DNA of 5,162 nucleotides from Methanosarcinaceae archaeon (GCA_017613335.1 JAGAEB010000153.1:1-5162); one strand, 5' to 3'; positions 1 through 5,070 are shown, numbered from the stretch's first letter. Made by a program: numbers and translations. The notes: generated by a model not told the origin, from the sequence alone.

Positions 1-1
1 C

Positions 2-154
2 AAACTCGGTATCTGCGGTGAACACGGCGGTGAACCGAGCTCCATCCGCTTCGCCGAATCCATCGGTCTGAACTACGTCAGCTGCTCGCCGTACAGAGTT
101 CCGATCGCAAGACTCGTCGCCGCGCAGTGCGAGATCGACAAGGAACAGCAGTAA
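2..154 (+). CDS. ppdK: Pyruvate, phosphate dikinase, C-terminal end (partial)
   Basis: Only the last 50 codons and a TAA stop lie in the window; the gene enters from the left edge. The peptide contains GICGEHGGEPSS followed by GLNYVSCSPYRVPIARL, the typical end of the PEP-utilising TIM-barrel domain of pyruvate, phosphate dikinase. In this family the Cys of the GICGEHGG motif is the catalytic proton donor of the PEP/pyruvate half-reaction, and it is present here (residue 5 of the fragment). The enzyme interconverts pyruvate, ATP and phosphate with PEP, AMP and pyrophosphate in the cytoplasm. In a methanogen it would link pyruvate made from acetyl-CoA to gluconeogenesis. PEP synthase and PTS enzyme I share the barrel, but the CSP-YRVPIARL ending fits PPDK best. 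A strong terminator follows 26 bases after the stop, so the gene ends its own transcript. Confidence 0.93.
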   Translation, partial: KLGICGEHGGEPSSIRFAESIGLNYVSCSPYRVPIARLVAAQCEIDKEQQ

Positions 155-180
155 ACAACTGTCTCCGGTTCAGGATCAGA

Positions 181-214
181 AAGCAGGACGGGATTTTCCC
201 GTTCTGCTTTTTTT
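181..214 (+). terminator. Hairpin plus T-run terminator of ppdK
   Basis: AAGCAGGACGGGA (181-193) pairs with TCCCGTTCTGCTT (197-209) across a three-base loop. This makes a 13-bp stem with a single G-T pair. The right arm runs directly into a run of seven T (208-214), and more T-rich sequence follows. The hairpin would stop transcription leaving ppdK. In archaea the T-run alone can do this, and the hairpin would strengthen it. Confidence 0.88.
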
Positions 215-224
215 ATTTCTTTTT

Positions 225-300
225 GTCCCCCGTATCTGTCCTTTTTTACTGTCCTTTTTTATCGTCCTTTTTTATCGTCCTTTTTTTACCGTCCGTTTTC
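225..300 (+). repeat. 13-bp T-rich tandem repeat, possible serial oligo-T terminator
   Basis: Units starting with GTCC recur every 13 bases: 225-237 (diverged), 238-250, 251-263, 264-276, 277-290 (one extra T) and a broken unit at 291-300. The best-conserved form is GTCCTTTTTTATC. Each good unit carries six or seven T in a row, the signal at which archaeal RNA polymerase terminates. The array lies directly downstream of the ppdK hairpin, so it plausibly acts as a set of backup terminators. It could equally be a neutral slippage product. No spacers are present and the units are too short for CRISPR. Confidence 0.85.
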
Positions 301-390
301 AGATGTTGTATTAATGAGCACACCGCCGCCGATCAAAGCGGCTGTAAGATTTGCCCAAAAAATGGCAACCTGACACTATCTGTATGATTT

Positions 391-561
391 ATGTGTCCCC
401 GGGAAAAGGCAAATGTGCAGATATTAACACATGTCTTCAGAAAAAAAGACCGGGAATACGAAATTCTGCTGAGACGTAGTGGTAAATATAAGGTGATACA
501 TAAGGATGCATTAATTGCAGACGAAACCGAATATACATACATCATCATGGAGGAAATGTAA
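391..561 (+). CDS. Small hypothetical protein, first gene of a coupled pair
   Basis: An open frame of 56 codons runs from ATG 391 to a TAA at 559-561. It is not a family I recognise. The C-terminal two thirds looks like real protein: charged and beta-rich, with REYEILLRRSGKYKVIHKDA and then ADETEYTYIIMEEM. The start is uncertain. ATG 391 has no clear ribosome binding site, while GTG at 415 is in frame and has AAAAGG five bases upstream (404-409), giving 48 residues. The stop overlaps the start of the next gene by one base (TAATG) and the Shine-Dalgarno of that gene lies inside this frame, so the two are probably translated together. The base composition is clearly richer in A than that of ppdK or the operon to the right, which suggests acquired DNA. 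It could also be the tail of a decayed longer gene, since all frames just upstream are closed. Confidence 0.55.
   Translation: MCPREKANVQILTHVFRKKDREYEILLRRSGKYKVIHKDALIADETEYTYIIMEEM
549..553 (+). promoter_or_regulatory. Shine-Dalgarno site for the gene at 561
   Basis: GGAGG stands seven bases before ATG 561, inside the last codons of the upstream small gene. Its strength and position support ATG 561 as a true start and suggest translational coupling. Confidence 0.75.
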
Positions 562-779
562 TGCTTGCGGATATACCATTCGAACAAAGAATGCGGGTAG
601 AAGGCCGCGAATTTCGGAAATCCATGCTTAAAATGGAAATTATTGTATCCGCTTTACCGGCACACAAAAAGATGTTACTGGAACAAATTGATGAATGGCT
701 TTTAAACCATGGAATTGACCCTGAAACGATCCAATTGACTCCAGAGGAAATAGAAGAAGCAAAAAAACGGAAAAAATAA
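561..779 (+). CDS. Small hypothetical helical protein, second gene of the pair
   Basis: This 72-residue protein starts at ATG 561 with a strong GGAGG site seven bases upstream. It has no signal peptide or membrane segment. It is charged and reads as mostly helical: an N-terminal stretch (FEQRMRVEGREFRKSMLKME, residues 7-26), a middle helix around HKKMLLEQIDEWLLNHGIDP, and a C-terminal helix TPEEIEEAKKRKK ending in a basic run. I do not recognise the family. It overlaps the preceding small gene by one base and a hairpin terminator follows 23 bases after its stop, so the two form a compact two-gene unit. That layout resembles a toxin-antitoxin or small regulatory module, but no known toxin or DNA-binding fold is visible, so this is speculation. 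The codons are A-rich, unlike the flanking genes. Confidence 0.68.
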   Translation: MLADIPFEQRMRVEGREFRKSMLKMEIIVSALPAHKKMLLEQIDEWLLNHGIDPETIQLTPEEIEEAKKRKK

Positions 780-802
780 ATGGGTCTCTGATAAAAACAT
801 AA

Positions 803-836
803 GGCAACGGATCTGATGATTCGTTGCCATTTTTTT
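803..836 (+). terminator. Hairpin plus T-run terminator of the small gene pair
   Basis: GGCAACGGATC (803-813) pairs with GATTCGTTGCC (818-828) around the loop TGAT. The 11-bp stem has one G-T pair. Seven T follow (830-836). On the minus strand the stem is followed by a weaker TTATGTTTTT, so it might also end transcripts from the membrane-protein gene. Confidence 0.88.
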
Positions 837-893
837 ATTCGATCGTCGCCGGTCAGAATCACTGACACGAATCACAGATCAACGATGAGAATG

Positions 894-927
894 AACGAAA
901 TCATTCAAAGATTAACGAAATCATTCA
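894..927. repeat. 14-bp direct repeat at the 3' end of the membrane-protein gene
   Basis: AACGAAATCATTCA occurs at 894-907 and 914-927, a 20-base period. The second copy overlaps the last codons of the minus-strand gene. The first copy lies within a small inverted repeat, GAATGA (889-894) and TCATTC (901-906). No function is evident; it may be part of a weak 3' structure. Confidence 0.6.
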
Positions 928-1139
928 TCGTCATCAAACAATATCACCCGCGCAAAAATTAACATGAAGAAACAAAATATCGACACGACTACGACTGTCG
1001 ACACGATACTTCTCCACAGATCCATTCCCGCGAGATGATTTGCCGACAAAGAAGCGACAACAATGCACACGTTCATGAACAGAAAAAGAGCAAAAGCCCG
1101 TCTCTGTTTATTCTCCAGAATGTAATTCAGAATATTCAT
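921..1139 (-). CDS. Small two-helix membrane protein, unknown function
   Basis: The gene encodes 72 residues from ATG at 1137-1139. This start is preceded by a purine-rich GGGGGAGAGG (1144-1153) four bases upstream, a good Shine-Dalgarno region. The open frame continues upstream to 1247, but that extension has no ribosome site, is Pro/Arg/Gly-rich and is likely untranslated. After a short basic N-terminus (ENKQRR) there are two hydrophobic segments, roughly residues 14-32 (FALFLFMNVCIVVASLSAN) and 43-66 (SIVSTVVVVSIFCFFMLIFA). The protein ends in the acidic tail FDDDE. The basic start suggests the N-terminus is inside, giving a hairpin with both ends in the cytoplasm. There is no recognisable family. 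It is a single gene with no partner on its strand nearby. Confidence 0.62.
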   Translation of the reverse strand: MNILNYILENKQRRAFALFLFMNVCIVVASLSANHLAGMDLWRSIVSTVVVVSIFCFFMLIFARVILFDDDE

Positions 1140-1522
1140 TTTTCCTCTCCCCCGACATTTCGATAATATGATCCTAAATTCTGCCGGACGCCCCCGCGGA
1201 GGATCAACGATCTTCCCGGATAAGTCCTCTCCGATTTCAACGCACATTCCCGTGAAACAGATGACAGCATCGACGTCAGTCCCGTCATACCGGTGGCTTC
1301 CACGGTCTGCGTGTCAGTCCGGTCAAAAATCGTTCCTTATGTTCCGTATGTAAATCCCAAACATGTCAATCACACACAATAGACGATTTTAAGCTTTTTC
1401 CATGCGTCGGCGTTTTCACGGAAGTCGTGCATCATCGAGGATCCTGAACGGCGTGAATGAAAAATCCCGGGCAGAAGCGTTTTCAGAGAAGGCAGCGGAT
1501 CATCCGGTCCGGAGCGGCCTTT
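1140..1522. other. Gene-free interval between membrane protein and DUF447 gene
   Basis: About 380 bases without a convincing gene; the open frames here lack ribosome sites and recognisable sequence. It should hold the promoter of the membrane-protein gene; TATTAT on the minus strand (1163-1168) is the most AT-rich candidate but sits close to the start codon. It should also hold the 3' end of the operon transcript. GGCCT (1516-1520) and AGGCC (1525-1529) form a small GAAA-loop hairpin at the DUF447 stop codon, and a minus-strand T5 run (1460-1464) after CCCGGGA could serve as a weak terminator. Two near-identical 12-mers, GTCAGTCCCGTC (1275-1286) and GTCAGTCCGGTC (1313-1324), and an 8-bp inverted repeat (1326-1333 and 1383-1390) are probably incidental. 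No tRNA or other structured RNA was recognised. Confidence 0.5.
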
Positions 1523-2404
1523 TCAGGCCTCGTTTTCCCGGATGTCCGTCTTTTTTTCAGATTCCCTGTTTTCGGAATATTCCAGCATTTTCCGGCGGAT
1601 CAGGAGGAAGGCTTCTTTGTCTTCCGGTCTTCCGCAGCGGCGAACGATCCCCTGATAACGGACGAGTCTTTGTATGATCTCATGATCTCCGGAAAGCCGG
1701 AAACGCGTGAGGTCGACACAGGCTTCGATGAGGGCGCTGAATCCGCGGTTGAAGGGCATTCCCCGTCTGCTGTTCGTGACGATCGTGACGACCGGTTCGA
1801 TATCGATGAGAAGGGCGATCTCGGATCTTTTCCGGGAAAGGCATCTGAAAAGAGTGATGCGGTCAGCGTCACAGGACCTGAGAGACGGCGCCTGAAGAAG
1901 GCCGCGGCCGATGTCGTAATAATTCTGTTCGAAATATTCCGGACCGAGGTTTCCGTAACAGGACTCTGCAAAAATAAAAGGATCGGTCGTGACGCATCCG
2001 GTGAAATAATCCTCCGATTCAAGATTCCGGCAGGTCGCACTGCCGTAAAAAAGTCTGAGGAAAAGACGGCCGTTCCGGTAAATGATGCCGATCGGCGCAG
2101 CGTTCGGCTTCTTTTCTCCGGTGACGACGATCATTTCAGAGATGCCGTCATAAAGGCCGGCTTCTTCCGGAGAGATGCGGCAGATCCGGCAGGGCCTGCC
2201 GTTTCCGTAATCCGTTTTCCCGGGAGATGATACGGATCCGGAACAGGAAGATTCCGGAGCCGGGCCGGAACGTCCGGAACCGGATGAAATAGCCTGAGAC
2301 AATTCAGAATCGGGAAGGATATTTTCAGAAGAACCGGGAAGGATATTTTCAGAAGAATCCGGAAGGATATTTTCAGAGGAATCAGGACAGGATCTGCGTG
2401 TCAA
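1523..2404 (-). CDS. DUF447 family protein with low-complexity N-terminal extension
   Basis: Residues about 84-275 match my knowledge of the DUF447 family (COG2457). The split-barrel-like start EMIVVTGEKKPNAAPIGIIY is followed by RLFYGSATCRNL, CVTTDPFIFAES and, towards the C-terminus, MPFNRGFSALIEACVDLTRF. The family is common in methanogens and occurs with tetrahydromethanopterin genes in methylotrophic bacteria. Its biochemical role is not known to me; the N-terminal part resembles FMN-binding split barrels. Usual members are about 190-200 residues, while this one is 293 because of about 83 extra N-terminal residues. These begin with three 8-residue repeats ([DG]SSENILP, residues 8-31) and continue with a Ser/Gly/Pro-rich linker. 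The start is TTG at 2402-2404, overlapping the stop of the CitG-like gene (TTGA), with GGAGG nine bases upstream. No other start codon is evident before Met91, so the extension is probably translated. It is the last gene of the operon. Confidence 0.82.
   Translation of the reverse strand: MTRRSCPDSSENILPDSSENILPGSSENILPDSELSQAISSGSGRSGPAPESSCSGSVSSPGKTDYGNGRPCRICRISPEEAGLYDGISEMIVVTGEKKPNAAPIGIIYRNGRLFLRLFYGSATCRNLESEDYFTGCVTTDPFIFAESCYGNLGPEYFEQNYYDIGRGLLQAPSLRSCDADRITLFRCLSRKRSEIALLIDIEPVVTIVTNSRRGMPFNRGFSALIEACVDLTRFRLSGDHEIIQRLVRYQGIVRRCGRPEDKEAFLLIRRKMLEYSENRESEKKTDIRENEA
2312..2383 (-). repeat. 24-bp tandem repeat, three in-frame copies, in the DUF447 gene
   Basis: Units lie at 2312-2335, 2336-2359 and 2360-2383. 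They differ at only a few positions (GGGAAGGATATTTTCAGAAG is the shared left part on the plus strand). Each encodes the octapeptide [DG]SSENILP on the minus strand. Near identity at the DNA level indicates recent expansion. The 24-base period keeps the frame, so copy number can vary without breaking the protein. Confidence 0.92.
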
Positions 2405-3666
2405 ATTTTTCCGCCTCCATTTTCATACGCTGAGAGGAACAGGAAAAGACCTGCTGCGCAGATGTCTGCCAATGATCCGGGATTCTGTTTCTTTTCAGCC
2501 ATTTCTTCGTCGAGTTTTTCCAGCTTTTCATAAAATTGACGGATGTTGTCGGGCGAATATATTTCAGAAGGATCTTCCGCAGAATTTCCGGAAAAGCTCT
2601 CCGGATATCCGGGCCAAGATCCGGATACGGATCCTGTCCGACAGGGGAAACCCGATTCCGAGAGAACGGCGCCTGCTTTTCTGCAGACTTCTTCTGCGCT
2701 TTCTTTTCCCTGTTTCGTGATGATGAACGTATCAGGAAAAGCGGCCAGAAATTCCGTAAAGGTCAGGAGGACTGCCGTGTTGATACAGCTTTTTCCGAAG
2801 AGAGCGGGCGTATGACGGCTGTCGGAACAGATGTATTCATCAGCATATTTTTTCAGGTGATGGTAGCGGAAAGACAATCTTTCGGAAAAAAGGAGGGATT
2901 TCTGAAATCCGTTGACCCATTCTGCGGCAACGAGGTCTCTTTCTTCTGCGCTCTCCATCAGGCTGATGAGCGATTTCCCCGTCTCTGCGATCCTGGCCGC
3001 AGATCCGGGATCGGAAAGGTCGAATTCTCCGTCCGGTGTTTTCTGTACCGCCGTGCCTGAAACGGAAAAAGCGCCGTAGAAATAAAATGCGTCTTCAGAT
3101 GTTGTTTTTCTGCATATCTCAGCGGCTTTCTCTGCGATCATCCGTGTCAGACCGGATCCGGCAGGAAAGCCGGCTTCATCATTTTTTCCGTCGATGTCAT
3201 TTTTCCCGGCGCAGTCATATTTTCCGCCGCGGTCATTTTTTCCTGCGCGGTCGTATTTTCCGGCGCTGTCGGTTTTTCCGGTTCCGTCTTCTGCGTAAGT
3301 CACGGCGGCGGCAACGAGCGGGACCATCAGGACGAATGTTCCGAAATGCGTGTTTCCGCCGTTTTGGGCAGAGGTTCCTGCTGAAACAGCTTTCAGGATC
3401 ATTTTCCCGACAAATGAAGCATTCATATTTCCGTTATCCGGGCAATCTGAAAAAGAGACGGCGGTTTCCGCCGTTTCTTCAAAAACAGGGAGAACGGAGA
3501 CGGAAGACAACAGAAAATGTTCGAAACAGGTATCTGAAAAATCGCGGTATCTGTGAACGTTTCCGGGCTTCGGCGAGGCGGAAACTTCGAGGACCATGGC
3601 AGAGGATGCAGTCACGGCGCATCTGCGGCAGATATCGTCAAAAGATCTTTCAGACATATTTCTCAT
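2401..3666 (-). CDS. CitG/MdcB-like triphosphoribosyl-dephospho-CoA synthase family protein
   Basis: Family motifs are visible in order. EVSASPKPGNVHRYRDFSDT (residues 27-46) matches the N-terminal KPGNV region, GGNTHFGTFVLMVPLVAA (103-120) matches the central NTHxG helix, and PGSLADICAAGLFLFLSAY (396-414) matches the C-terminal PGxxAD motif. Bacterial CitG/MdcB moves an ATP-derived triphosphoribosyl group onto dephospho-CoA to make the prosthetic group of citrate lyase or malonate decarboxylase. Neither enzyme is encoded nearby, so another acceptor is likely. Archaeal relatives are usually near 300 residues. This protein has 421 because of a hydrophilic hexapeptide repeat (131-166) and a second low-complexity segment (about 343-395). 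ATG 3664-3666 has a weak GGAAAG upstream; Met4 is an alternative. It starts 27 bases after the marker-9 gene and overlaps the DUF447 gene by four bases, so it is mid-operon. The fold is confident, the substrate is not. Confidence 0.82.
   Translation of the reverse strand: MRNMSERSFDDICRRCAVTASSAMVLEVSASPKPGNVHRYRDFSDTCFEHFLLSSVSVLPVFEETAETAVSFSDCPDNGNMNASFVGKMILKAVSAGTSAQNGGNTHFGTFVLMVPLVAAAVTYAEDGTGKTDSAGKYDRAGKNDRGGKYDCAGKNDIDGKNDEAGFPAGSGLTRMIAEKAAEICRKTTSEDAFYFYGAFSVSGTAVQKTPDGEFDLSDPGSAARIAETGKSLISLMESAEERDLVAAEWVNGFQKSLLFSERLSFRYHHLKKYADEYICSDSRHTPALFGKSCINTAVLLTFTEFLAAFPDTFIITKQGKESAEEVCRKAGAVLSESGFPCRTGSVSGSWPGYPESFSGNSAEDPSEIYSPDNIRQFYEKLEKLDEEMAEKKQNPGSLADICAAGLFLFLSAYENGGGKI
2414..2418 (-). 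promoter_or_regulatory. Shine-Dalgarno site supporting the TTG start of the DUF447 gene
   Basis: On the minus strand GGAGG (2418-2414) lies nine bases before TTG at 2404-2402, inside the last codons of the CitG-like gene. It is the only strong site near the junction. It supports the unusual TTG start and coupled translation. Confidence 0.6.
3179..3286 (-). repeat. 18-bp tandem repeat, six in-frame copies, in the CitG-like gene
   Basis: Six consecutive 18-base units (3179-3196, 3197-3214, 3215-3232, 3233-3250, 3251-3268, 3269-3286) share the plus-strand pattern TC-[AG]-T-[TA]-TTTTCC. They encode hexapeptides of the form GK[NYT]DxA, residues about 131-166. They are more diverged than the repeat in the DUF447 gene, so the expansion is older. 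The insert lies between the NTHFG helix and the next conserved block, so it probably forms a surface loop. Confidence 0.9.
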
Positions 3667-3693
3667 TTCTTTCCGTGAACTTCGGTCATGATC

Positions 3694-4914
3694 TCAGATC
3701 AGGCCGTCATTTCCGGGGTTTTCCGGATCATCATTTTCGTTTTCGGCCTCTGCGAGAGCGGCTTCGAGCTTTTTCATTTCGATCTGTCTGAGGATCGCAT
3801 CGGCCATCTGTTTTTTGTATCTCATGTAATCGGCCGGCGTGATGCCTGCTTCTGCGATGGCCATATCTCTGGTGTAGCAGGGCTTGCTTGCTTTGCAGCA
3901 CCAGGCCATAGAGCCGAAACAGGTGAAGTCGCCGCCTTCAAGGGGTGTTCCGTTGACGAGGCTGAGTTTGAGATTGATGAATTCCTGCGGCTCAAATCCG
4001 ACTTCTTCGAGTTTTTTCCGGAGAGCGCAGTGCTTGACGGGCGGACAGCAGAAAGCAAGGCCGCGGCGGTCTCCGCCTTTGCAGATGTGGGAGGGACTGT
4101 TGTACCAGCCGGTCTCTTTCTGATATTTTTCTGTTTTTTCCGAAAGGGACGGAATCAGGTTTTCATCTGAAGAGCCTCTGGCAACGGAGACCATGTCGGC
4201 GCCGCGGCTGAAGAATTCTTTGGCGTCGTCGAAAGATCTGACGGAATTGTTGGCGATGATCAGACGCGTTGTGGCATCGCGGCAGGCTGCAATGACACCC
4301 GGGTTCGCGCCGGCGCCTTCGCTCATGGCGTCAATGTGGATGATATCGGCGCCGAGCGCATCAAGGATCTGAACAAAGATCTCATTCGGGACCACGTCAG
4401 CTCTGATCTTGACGGAAAGAACGACGCCCGTGTCCTTGACGTCTTCGATCATTTGGATCATCGTTTCCGGTTTTTCGAGAAGGCCCTGCCCCATGCCTCT
4501 TTTTGTGAATTCGGGCTGACGGCAGTGAAGATCGAGCTCCATGATGACTCTTTTTTCTTCGAAGACCTTTGCCGCTTCGACGAGCGGCCCGATCGTTGCG
4601 CTCCTGCAGCTGATCGCGATCTGTGAGGCATCGTCACCGGCGGCGGCGCGGTATTTTTCGATCTCTTCGAGGATCTTTCCGAGCGGATCCTCAAAAACAA
4701 ATTCGGGTCTTCCGCGGGCGATAACTTCCTTGGCGGCGGAAACGGCCTCTTCATCCAGATTGTAAGCGCCCAGAATGACAAGGCCTGCATCTTTTCCGTG
4801 AGAGAGAGCATAGTCGGCGTCTGTGATCCCGGCCATTGCCGAAAGAACGACAGGATTGTCAATACGGATGTTTCCGGCGCGGATATCAAATAAATTGTCG
4901 GTCAGCTGAATCAT
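3694..4914 (-). CDS. Methanogenesis marker 9 protein: Dus-like TIM barrel plus Cys-rich domain
   Basis: The protein has 406 residues in two parts. Residues 1-250 form a flavin-type TIM barrel related to dihydrouridine synthase and dihydroorotate dehydrogenase: NPVVLSAMAGITDADYA (20-36), ELDLHC (126-131), LSVKIRADVV (166-175), ADIIHIDAM (189-197) and IIANNSVRS..GADMVSVARGS (219-248). Residues 278-350 match the methanogenesis marker 9 domain, with FCCPPVKHCALRKKLEEVGF (288-307) and TCFGSMAWCCKASKPCYTRD (331-350). Eight Cys (278, 289, 290, 296, 332, 339, 340, 346) suggest a metal or Fe-S site. Cys131 aligns with the catalytic Cys of Dus enzymes. The last 20 residues are an acidic tail. The family is known from methanogens and its reaction is unknown to me. 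ATG 4912-4914 follows AAGGGATGATAA, an acceptable ribosome site. It is the first gene of the three-gene operon. Confidence 0.88.
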   Translation of the reverse strand: MIQLTDNLFDIRAGNIRIDNPVVLSAMAGITDADYALSHGKDAGLVILGAYNLDEEAVSAAKEVIARGRPEFVFEDPLGKILEEIEKYRAAAGDDASQIAISCRSATIGPLVEAAKVFEEKRVIMELDLHCRQPEFTKRGMGQGLLEKPETMIQMIEDVKDTGVVLSVKIRADVVPNEIFVQILDALGADIIHIDAMSEGAGANPGVIAACRDATTRLIIANNSVRSFDDAKEFFSRGADMVSVARGSSDENLIPSLSEKTEKYQKETGWYNSPSHICKGGDRRGLAFCCPPVKHCALRKKLEEVGFEPQEFINLKLSLVNGTPLEGGDFTCFGSMAWCCKASKPCYTRDMAIAEAGITPADYMRYKKQMADAILRQIEMKKLEAALAEAENENDDPENPGNDGLI

Positions 4915-4919
4915 TTATC

Positions 4920-4958
4920 ATCCCTTTTCATTAAGCATGGATCTCTTTTTCATTAAGC
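4920..4958 (-). promoter_or_regulatory. Duplicated 12-bp element in the leader of the marker-9 operon
   Basis: TTTTCATTAAGC (plus strand) occurs identically at 4925-4936 and 4947-4958, 22 bases apart, about two helical turns. The similarity extends left as ATCcC/ATCtC. On the minus strand the copies read GCTTAATGAAAA and lie 11 and 33 bases before ATG 4914. The same-face spacing fits a regulator binding site that overlaps the leader. The copy nearest the gene also abuts the ribosome site (GGGATGA). A chance duplication cannot be excluded. Confidence 0.5.
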
Positions 4959-4965
4959 CTTGATC

Positions 4966-4986
4966 GGATGCTGGGTTTATGCATCC
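4966..4986. repeat. Inverted repeat in the marker-9 leader
   Basis: GGATGC (4966-4971) and GCATCC (4981-4986) are perfect inverted copies separated by nine bases. It could be a small RNA hairpin in the leader or a dimeric operator. The six-base arms make chance possible. Confidence 0.4.
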
Positions 4987-4991
4987 CAACC

Positions 4992-4998
4992 ATAAAAA
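4992..4998 (-). promoter_or_regulatory. Candidate TATA-like element upstream of the marker-9 operon
   Basis: On the minus strand TTTTTAT (4998-4992) is the most TATA-like stretch between the upstream gene and ATG 4914. An initiation site about 25 bases further on would leave a leader of roughly 50 bases containing the duplicated element. No convincing purine-rich BRE precedes it, so the call is tentative. Confidence 0.25.
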
Positions 4999-5028
4999 GA
5001 CATTGATAGAGATCAGATCCGCCATAAC

Positions 5029-5070
5029 AGGTCACGGGGCAGGTCATGGGGCAGGTCACGGGGCAGGTCA
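5029..5070 (-). repeat. 12-bp tandem repeat that multiplies a stop codon
   Basis: AGGTCACGGGGC is repeated at 5029-5040, 5041-5052 (one change) and 5053-5064, with a half unit at 5065-5070. On the minus strand each unit begins TGACCT. The TGA stop of the upstream gene (5070-5068) is therefore followed by three more in-frame TGA codons at 12-base intervals. No spacers are present. Confidence 0.9.

Noticed and set aside
225..300. CRISPR-like array
   Set aside because: Units of 13 bases are directly adjacent with no spacers, so it is a simple tandem repeat. The same holds for the 12-, 18- and 24-bp arrays.
314..373. 19-codon frame (ATG 314) before the small gene pair
   Set aside because: No ribosome site and too short to judge. 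It might be a relic of a decayed gene but nothing confirms this.
127..387. Plus-strand open frame starting inside the end of ppdK
   Set aside because: It crosses the terminator hairpin and the 13-bp T-rich repeats, which create its Phe/Pro/Ser-rich pseudo-membrane sequence.
545..868. Minus-strand open frame of 107 codons across the small gene pair
   Set aside because: It runs through the hairpin terminator and opposite a plus-strand gene with a strong GGAGG site. It has no ribosome site or recognisable motif.
1140..1247. N-terminal extension of the small membrane protein to an ATG at 1247
   Set aside because: The internal ATG at 1139 has a strong ribosome site and begins the hydrophobic protein. 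The extension has no such site and unlikely composition.
1457..2230. 257-codon open frame on the plus strand
   Set aside because: It lies antisense to the DUF447 gene, whose conserved motifs are clear. The frame is Arg/Ser/Phe-rich with no recognisable domain or ribosome site.
3036..3791. 251-codon open frame on the plus strand
   Set aside because: It is antisense to the CitG-like gene. Its Arg/Phe-rich repeats are the reverse reading of the 18-bp array and it shows no protein features.
3688..4170. Plus-strand open frame opposite the marker-9 gene
   Set aside because: It mirrors the well-conserved Cys-rich domain on the other strand and has no support of its own.
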